A stretch of DNA of 64,000 nt from Allodiplogaster sudhausi (lineage: Eukaryota; Nematoda; Chromadorea; Rhabditida; Diplogasteridae): assembly GCA_945643635.1 (NCBI GenBank), contig CALZFC010000030.1, positions 186,001-250,000 on the forward strand, in the 5' to 3' direction. Below are positions 56,195 through 64,000 of this stretch, piece after piece. The notes beneath the pieces were generated by a model, which did no database searches, was not told the DNA's origin, and was given only the letters and a program-made list of their open reading frames with translations. Within the stretch, counting starts at the first letter, position 1; each line of letters opens with the position of its first letter. The position numbers and the translations under genes were made by a program.

Positions 56195-58010
56195 CTACGT
56201 CCGCAAGACAGTATGTCGACTATTCAGAGAAGTGGTCAAATCTCGTGAGCGTTCCGCGACACTCAGCGCAGGCAGCTTCGCCTTGCTGCGGCAGCAGAAG
56301 ATTGACGACAGCGCCTTGCGATATTCCGTGCTCAAATCAAGCGCAGAATAGTCATAATCTTTATGCAATCATGATGCAATTTGTGGAAGGATTTCATCGT
56401 AAATGCGTTCATCAGAAAACACGAACAAATAGTATGTTTTCTCGGGTAATAAGCCTTAGATTTGACAGTGTTCCCTCGGGACAAGGAGATAAGTACCACT
56501 ATTAAAATATTAAAATGAGAACTCAATGGCCTGGCGCATTACTCGATAGTCTAGCGACGAGTGTAACTTCGGCTGGAAGGCCATTCGTTGTATCGACGAA
56601 GAAGGCGGCAAAGAAGTCGATTGCGAAGGTCGCCGTCGAGCCGCCGACCACTACGACCGTGATTATCAGCATGGAGCGGAAGAGACGGCGGAGGGAGCGA
56701 GAGTTGCCTGGATAGGAAGAAAGGGAGATATAGAGATAGAGAGACTGAAAGTGAACGAGTGTCTGTATAAAAGGAACTGAAGACAAATGTATGGCAAATT
56801 TTTTTGTAAACAATATTCATGACGGAACCCACCGAGCCTTTGCAGGATTCGCCAGACGACAACGTAAATGATCAGCGCTGTCGCATTCAGTGCAATTGTT
56901 CCATCTATCCAGACAAGCGCCGCTGCTCCATGAAACATTGATGGCAACGAGCACGGAAATGAGCTCAAATATTTAGTTGCTTTTTTAAAATAATAAAATG
57001 ATATTTTCGAACATGATCCATGAAATGTTCAAAAATCAGCAGATCTTAATAATCAACATGTTCTCTCTTGGCTGCAAACTTTTTAAAAAGAAACCATCCC
57101 GGCAACATAATAAATAAAATCAGAGAAGAAGTACGTTCGTTAGTACGATTCACTTGTGCTAAGGATATAAAGTAAACGTATTTGCAAGCGCATACTCCCG
57201 GCCAAGAAAGAGGAGGACGATTGATGTTTGAGCGCAAGTGTAAGCAGCGACGAACAAGAGATGTCCTGATATATAGAGCGCCTCGTTCTTGTTCTTATAA
57301 CTGAAATTCTGGTGTTTACTGATCAAACTAATCTTTATCTTATATATTTTATTTTAAAATAATAACAACATACTAGTTGATAGCCGGACACGCGAGAAGG
57401 CGGTCTATCGCAATGGAGACAATCAGAGCAGAGCCAGCGAGAATACCGATGAGAGGAATTGCCTGGAAACTTGATGTTTATCTATTGATAATCTCATCAA
57501 ATCCGATGACACTATCCGCCCCGTGCTCCGAGGTAGTACCGGAGTTAATACGAATACCCCCTCGGTTTTAGTACCGGGATTCGCTTGCGAAACTGAATTT
57601 CTCACTAGTATTAAGACCTCAATAGCGAGGCAGGTCATTGGTGGCGTAATGACCTTGCCATAGAAAACACCGGCGATCATTGGCAAATGGCCGCAGACGT
57701 GGACGGCGTCCATAAGAGAGCAGAGAGCGATCAGAATGTTGCATGAGCTTCGAAGCTCTCTTAAAGTAGCCAAAGCTCAATCTTAAAGTTGCGCCTTTTT
57801 CCTGACACAATCTCGAGAGAACACGTAATTATTTAAAAATTTGTCAGGACAATTAAATTACTGTTTAGTTTCACGCAAAAGTACCAGCCAAAATAAAATC
57901 ACCAACTTGTAGCGAATCGTTGCTCCGACGACGCACAAATTGCCAAAGACGCCAAAAACGACAAAGAAGAGATAAAAGAGCGTTAGGATGTCTGCGAATG
58001 TCGCCTTCAT
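56195..58010 (-). pseudogene. srsx-like chemoreceptor truncated within TM7
   Basis: Exons TM1 58010-57907 (begins MKATFADILTLFYLFF), TM2 57759-57618, TM3 57462-57374, TM4 57300-57196 and TM5 56963-56833 are intact and in phase. The TM6-7 exon (from 56707) reads to EVTLVA, then diverges to RLSSNAPGH-stop: the FVNTSVTTNAVILYFTR segment and its donor are gone, and sequence like the downstream intron of the gene at 37014 follows. The tail exon 56330-56195 (STEYRKALSSIFCC to HTVLRT) is still open. Loss of half of TM7 should abolish receptor function. Confidence 0.75.
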
Positions 58011-60772
58011 ACTGGAAACACAAGAAATAAGCTTGGAGAAATGCAAAAGACAACAATATTGTTTACTATTGATTTAAAGTACAACAGTTGTTCTAATTTC
58101 TCAACGTGTGCCTCTCTGAAAAGTTCTCAAAGCCGCTTTTTTGGAATTAAAAAAAAATCTTGATATCAGTTCGAAGCGAGCATGGAATGGAAAGTAACGT
58201 ATAGAGATTTATTCTGGGAGTTATAGTGATCAAATCGTGCCTTGTGCCTTTTCTTCACATTATTCGATTCCCCCTCCACGAGTCGCCAAGGAATGATATT
58301 TATATATACCACGTTATTATGATTGACAAGGCAAAAAAGACGCTAACTGACAGACGCGTCTCGCGACTGTAATTTAGTATAACGCGTGTTAATTTACTTT
58401 CTACTGCACAAAGTTGATAGCAATGCGTACAAAGCCATAGTGTTGAAGTTGCGATCCTTTCTGGAATGTCCTAGACAAAGATTGGCAAGTAAATGATACA
58501 CAGTTCGTTTGTACCTAGTACTTCTGTTTCAACATGTCTTATGCTTTGAAGGATTTAAAATATAAAGGCAGTTAAAGTCATACAAATAAATAATGGGCTC
58601 ACAGAAGCACCTCATCCGCCTTTCTATGAGCTCTGTTTCTGTGGTTAGAGAACTGGATTAAAAGTGTCCTTAATATTGTTAGCGGGAGGGGGTGGGGTGG
58701 TCAGAAAATCATAGCGTTGAGGAGGAAATACAACTTTTTGCACCTGCTTGCAATCTTGAGAGTACTCTTTGACATCCAGATGTCAGTCAGATAAATACAT
58801 AGTCGCAATATAGATGAAGAATCCTATTAGTACTTGGAATATGATCAGGTGAATTACGGTATCGGTAGTAGCAGTGCTTGATTATCGGAACAGATTATTT
58901 TCATTCCTTTAAGGCACTTTTGTTTCGCCTGCTTGGAGGTTACACAAAACAGATGTATTTCTTTCCATCTCTCTCTCTCTTTTTCTCTCTCTCTTGCTCT
59001 CTGTTCCCATAAATAATAATCTTACTGTTTACTTCCTTTTCTTTCATAATATAATACCAATAATGAATCAGCGCACAAATTCATTTGTATCCATATCAAA
59101 GTCATTCCACGGATCTCTGCGTATACTAAATCTAAAATGATTCAGTAAAAGGCAACGTTCAAGGAGTAATACAGGAAGAATTTAGGAATTGAATTGAGGA
59201 AGCGTCTATATATTTTATGTTGTGAGCAGAAAATTCACGCAAAACGTGACTGATATGTAAATAGAGCAAAAAGGGTGTTTTACTTGTGGATGGATATGGG
59301 CACAACAACCTTCATGCATGTGACTAGCTCTTCCATCCTCATTAGAATTCTAGCTAAAGTGTAACTCTGCTGACTAGCGAGTATTGTATGTGGAACAGCC
59401 AAGCATCTAACAACGACAAAATAAATGTTATATTTTCATGTTATGCTTATGCTCCTTTGGACTCCAACACGTGGAGTGTGTTTCTCAACACAATCAAACG
59501 AAAAAGACGGCTACAAAAAGCAAGCAAATGAACTGCCTTGTCAGGAAACTCAAATTCATAAACATCGCTAAGGATTTGAACATTTCCATTTTCTGTGTTG
59601 ATTTTTTTAACGCAGCTTTAATATGAATTGAAATCAGCTACGAACGTCTATGAGCAATGGTGAAGAGATAAGAGCGTTAAATGCATTGAAGGATAAGCAA
59701 GGCTTAGAGTGGAGTGGAATAGCGCAAGTGATCAGACAGAGGAACTTCATTTTGCTTTCCTGTGAGCGGCGAGTGGCGCCGCCGGGAAGAGACCTTTGCT
59801 ATTACTTCAGCAGCAGTCGACAATTTTTAATTTTTTAAAACTATTTTGAAATTTATGGTTTAATTTTAAAAGTTATAAAATTGTTCTCGTTGAACGAGCA
59901 GCCATTTTGCTAGAGGGAATAAGCACACGAGTGATTCATCCTTGGAATTGGGCGTGAGAGAGAGAGAGAGAGAGAGATATGGGTAGAGCGTGAGGGGTGA
60001 GAGGGTGAGACAGAGAGAGGGAGAGAGAGGGAGGGAGAGGGTGAGAGGGAGATGGAGGAAGGGTGAGAGAGTGTTAATGAATAAGAGATATAGAGAGCGT
60101 AACGGTTCGAGCCAGCTCATGGTCATCTCCGGTCGACGGCAAACGCTTCTTACAATGCCAGAGAGACAGCAAACATAACGGTTCCAATCTACAGTGCTGG
60201 TTTCAACTACGCCCAAATCACTATTTGTACTGCTCATCCGCATTCCATTGTCTTATTTATCTCTGAGCGTTTCGAGAAACGTCGACGTGCAGTTTATAGA
60301 ACAGGATGGCAAAGAAGTACGCGAAGAGCTCTACAATAGGAATTGTTTATCCACTAGTGCAACCAAGTACATTAAAAGTTCTGACAAATGTGTATTTTGG
60401 TTAATTATATGCATCTTGGATTCTCACGTTGTTTCATTGCTTTGTGTCTAATTGTAAGTCATCCCAGTCATTTTCCTAAGTATTATCTCCTGCCAGACGG
60501 TCGACTTTGAAGAAATCGTCTGAGATATCAATGGAGGCAATCAAGTTCTTCGGGATTAAAAGTGGTTCGTGTTGTAATCTCTTTTGTGAAGCACAGGTCA
60601 TACAAATACAGAAAAAAATATTAATGAGAGTTCAATCTTTCTTTTAGAGAAAAAGATTTTGTTCAAAGACTGTAAAAATTTTAAAAAAAAAGAAAAAAAT
60701 ATAAGGATAAAATAATGAAGGTTAATGAAACAAAAATTTTAAGAAGACAAATGATAATAAAACTATTGCAGC
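58011..60772. other. Intergenic, microsatellite; no clear gene
   Basis: (TC)n at 58970-59000 and (GA)n at 59955-60060. A possible exon near 60277-60345 (NVDVQFIEQDGKEVREELY) could be a 5' exon of the next gene. Otherwise nothing. Confidence 0.4.
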
Positions 60773-63198
60773 CTGCTGCGTGCCGCCAGGCACTGCAGCC
60801 ATAGCAGGCGGAGTCCTCTTCATTTCGCTGTTCTCCATGCTCGCCGGCGGTGGCACTTTTCTCTTCTGCTTTCGACGGGTTCCGACAGAAAAAAAAATAA
60901 AGAAAATAAACATATTAGCCTATTAACATGTGTATGAAAAGTATGATCTGTTTGCAGAAATACAAGCCTTTGTCAGAAATTGAAAACTTTCTGTCTCGTT
61001 CATGGAACTTTTCTGTGTGCATAAACGACATACAGACAGACGGATTCTTGCTGTTTTACTTCATGATTAGTAAAAAAAAAAGGACACTTTGCAGAAGAAG
61101 AAGCGAGAAATCGCTGAGAATGCGGAGAAAAACGAGAAAAAGACCAAGGACGAGAAGAGAATCCCGCAAAAGATGAAGGAGAAGCTTAGGAGCAAAAACG
61201 GCCGCGCGCCAGCTTCTCATGCCAGTATTTTTTAAGAATTATATTAGAAAAACAAAACCAAAACAGTATATCTACATATGTTTCTTTTTGTATACAATCG
61301 ACTAATTGTTAGTTGTGTTCAGAGAGTGGTCATCCCTGACGAGCCGGCAATAATCGCGGACAAAGGAGAAGAGTCGAAGCCGGAGAAGCCCGCCGCCGCC
61401 GCCCCACCGGCCAAGACGCCGGACACGGGTCTGGGCAGCATGGCCCTCTCCACCAATGGCACCACCATCCCGTCGGTCACCCCCGCTGACCCCAACCTCT
61501 CAAAGGTCTCCTCTATCGCGAGCGAGATGGCCCTCTCGCCTTGGAAGGTCTCTCCGATCACTCTGGCTTCCTCTCACCTCTCAATTCACTCTCGTCAATG
61601 TGATTCATTATAATTTAGCCAGAAGTATCGGAGTCGGTACACGAGAAGGGAGCAGCGATCAGTGCGTGTAGAGCGGCTGCTATTCTCGGTGAGGAGGAGT
61701 GAAAAGAGAGAGAGAGAGAGAGAGAGGGAGGAAGAGAGAGTGTGAGAGATATAAAGCAAGAAAGAGAGAGATAGAGAGATATAGAGGCAGTAAGGATGAG
61801 AGAGAAGGGTGAAATAGAGAAAAGTAGAAAGAAGTCTTTGTTCTTAGTGATGAGGTAGGGCGTGGTGATGAAAGCATATTTTAGATACAACGCAAAATAT
61901 ATATTTCAGATCAGCTGGCGCCCGAGAAGACAGAGGCCTCTCTCTCCGCGCGTTCTCTTCCTCCCCGACCCGACCAGCCTCCGAAGAAAACGCTGCAGAC
62001 CGGTTGGAAAGAAGAGAGAGATACCGTGCTGCGGGCCGAGCCAGAGAGCTATATTCCATCCGAGCAAGTCACGGTGAGGACAGCAAGAGAGAGAAATACG
62101 TCGGAGGAAGAGAAGTGTTTTAAGAAAATAACCATTAATGAAAAAACCATTAATTAAAAAACCATTAATGAAACTATTGTAAATGAGTACAATATGTAGT
62201 AGTATTTATTGTACATGACTGATTGCATACACACAGAGCGCGGCCTCCCTCCCTTGCGTGTCTGCTGCGGCGACTCCAGTTGCTCTCTGGAACAAGGAGC
62301 GGACGGCGGATTTGAGGGCAGAAGAAGAGAGTTACTTGCCTTCAGAGCCCATTCAGGTCTTTCTCAAGAAGAATTACACAATAATATTCTTCTTTTAATA
62401 CGTTAAAGTATTAGCACTGCTATTCTTATCGAAGAAGCTGATTTCAGTCGGACATTTCGATCAGTCCACTTGCATCGCATCCAGAGAAGACGAAGACAGC
62501 GAAGGCGACAGCGGAGTCTGCTGAACAGTCGTCGCCAAGGCACAATAATTGTCCCTTTGAGGAAGACTTCAATTGTGACGATTGTTGCGTTTCAGAAACA
62601 TGGAAGATGCCGCGGTCCATTTGAGTTGGCGGGAGGATCCGCCTACTTCGCTCTACTCTCGGCAGACCCTGCCACAGGCGGGCAATGTCCCCACTAGCCG
62701 GGTCCTCTCTACTTACACGTTTTAAAGGGAATACAACCCATATACATATGTATCAAACAGATGATATTTATGTGGGTTTACATAAATGGCAGCCAAAAAT
62801 GTCAAGGATATTCTGTGAAATGAGCGCCAAAACTAAAGAATGGGGTATGCAAAGAAAAGGCGGCTGTGGCTGGTTGCGACATCGCCGTCCCTCCAGGACC
62901 ATTTTATAGAACATCCTCTGGAAGAATGCTAATTATGCTCGAATGTTTCACGAATGTATTAGCAAGGGTGCATTTATACTTCTTGTTCTGTCTGTTAAAT
63001 ATGCATTTAATTTTTTTTTATAGAATGGAAAGTCGTCCAGCCGCCCTTCTCGCGGTTCTTCTTCTCCGCCGAAGCCACGCCCCCTCAGTGCCTACGAACT
63101 GAGAGAGTTACTGGAGAAGGAGCGAGCGGGAGAGATGACGAGGCAGGCACTCCAGATGCTCTCTCAAGACAAAGACGAAGACGACGAGGACTCCGTCT
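60773..63198 (+). CDS. Single-pass membrane protein with long disordered tail (5' end incomplete)
   Basis: Exons: about 60773-60867 (TM: GGVLFISLFSMLAGGGTFLF then CFRR), 61095-61224 (Lys/Glu-rich KKKREIAENAEKNEKK), about 61325-61547 (Ala/Pro-rich), 61619-61688 (PEVSESVHEKGAA), 61910-62073, 62237-62356, 62448-62527, 62596-62701 and 63024-63198 (acidic end SQDKDEDDEDSV). Phases fit from 61325 on; the 61224/61325 join needs a non-obvious acceptor. Two exons carry a repeat: WKEERDTVLRAEPESYIPSE and WNKERTADLRAEEESYLPSE. The exon at 62596 has a weaker WREDPPTSLYS. One TM, a basic juxtamembrane part and a disordered cytosolic tail suggest a scaffold or adaptor, but no family is recognised. First exon(s) with the ATG not found. 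Confidence 0.55.
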
Positions 63199-63341
63199 GA
63201 CCGTCTGCATCCTCTCTCTTGTCTCTCACATTCAAATGCTCTCTTTCACGCACGCTCTCCCTCTCACTCTCTCCCACCTTGTCGCATCCACTACGATTCT
63301 TCTCTACTATCGTTCTCTTTCTCCCGCTGTAGAGTTGCTTG

Positions 63342-63347
63342 AATAAA
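63342..63347 (+). terminator. Poly(A) signal
   Basis: AATAAA 144 bp after the stop codon at 63198, following a C/T-rich 3' UTR. Confidence 0.6.
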
Positions 63348-64000
63348 GAGAGAAAGAAAACTGAAAGAAGGACTATTGCCTATATACAAAGTTCATCTGA
63401 CTTGCAGTAGGGAACTGGAAGCATTATAAAAAAAAATATGAATATTATGACGGCATCAGACGACTAAGAGAGGGGCATTCCGGAAGATTGTTAGGAAACT
63501 AGAGCGCGTTTTCGAAAGTGGATTGCTCAGGCTTTGACAAGGTACAAAAGGCAAGTTATATTTGAAGAAAGGAAAGGGAAATTCGAGGATGAAGGTTGAG
63601 TAAAAATTTTGTTCCTTGAATTTCGTACATGATTTTTACATTTTGTCGATAAGCACTAATTGTAAGCAGTTTCATTTTGAGACTTTTGTCATTGACGGCG
63701 ATGGTAAATTCACTTAATAAAAAAATAAAATTAATTTGAGAGTTTTGAATTCTGTGATGGGGAAGTTTATCGTGTGTTTTGTCACTGGTGACCAACGAGC
63801 TGAAATGCAAGAAAATTTATTCTGAAATCAAATGAATCATATAAGAAATTGCCCGGTTACGGAAGACAAGTCGGAACTTTGTTGCGCTGCACGGTGACTT
63901 CATCCTTTCATTGGCTGAAGTAAGAAATGGAAAGCTTTTAACGACGGGCATTAAACTTTAGATGGTGGAACATTTGTTGTAAGTCGGTCACCGTTCAATT
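63348..64000. other. Intergenic, no gene seen
   Basis: AT-rich sequence with no supported exon to the end of the window. Confidence 0.4.

Noticed and set aside
59866..60243. 125-codon minus-strand ORF
   Set aside because: Mostly (TC)n microsatellite translated to Ser/Leu; flanks lack splice or domain support.
1..64000. CRISPR array or bacterial operon
   Set aside because: No regularly spaced identical repeats with unique spacers, and intron-containing genes show eukaryotic DNA.

Overview
The window reads as nuclear DNA of a nematode, probably a chromadorean. It carries short-exon genes with small introns and 3' splice sites ending in TTTCAG, TTTTAG or TTGCAG. One gene family is a seven-transmembrane chemoreceptor resembling the nematode srsx class. 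The other is a secreted class-3 (fungal-type) lipase-like family. There are no operons, Shine-Dalgarno sites or other bacterial features. Genus cannot be fixed from sequence alone.

Layout. 1-9.5 kb: a 70-residue Gly/Ser/Tyr-rich protein gene and two broken receptor genes, both opened by GA-rich or TTACACA-ended repeats. 10.1-13.2 kb: a 3.0-kb near-perfect palindrome (foldback element). 16.2-17.3 kb: a dead lipase copy. 18.0-27.2 kb: an intact receptor, a frameshifted receptor, a four-membrane-segment gene of unknown family and a second intact receptor. 27.4-28.2 kb: a regular array of heat-shock elements beside a palindromic Tc1/mariner-type MITE. 29.2-29.9 kb: a rearranged, inactivated copy of the left end of the window. 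31.5-35.7 kb: two intact lipase-like genes, tail to tail, with a Tc1 transposase relic between them. 37.0-41.1 kb: a receptor with a large intron. 41.1-54.9 kb: a recent inverted and direct triplication carrying three lipase-like genes (-, +, -). A gag-only LTR retrotransposon sits in the middle copy. 54.7-56.0 kb: a 1.27-kb foldback element with a tRNA-like loop. 56.2-58.0 kb: a receptor cut off inside TM7. 60.8-63.2 kb: a multi-exon gene for a single-pass membrane protein with a disordered tail and a small internal repeat.

Taken together, this looks like an environmentally facing, fast-turnover locus. Chemoreceptors (plasma membrane, sensory) and secreted lipase-like proteins (probably gut or secretory) are duplicated, inverted and killed by foldback and DNA transposons. 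The lipase-like copies keep the Ser nucleophile (GHSMG) and the Asp, but carry Asn where I expect the catalytic His. The family may therefore be secreted pseudo-enzymes. All functions are inferred from translated exons, and exon borders were placed by eye.
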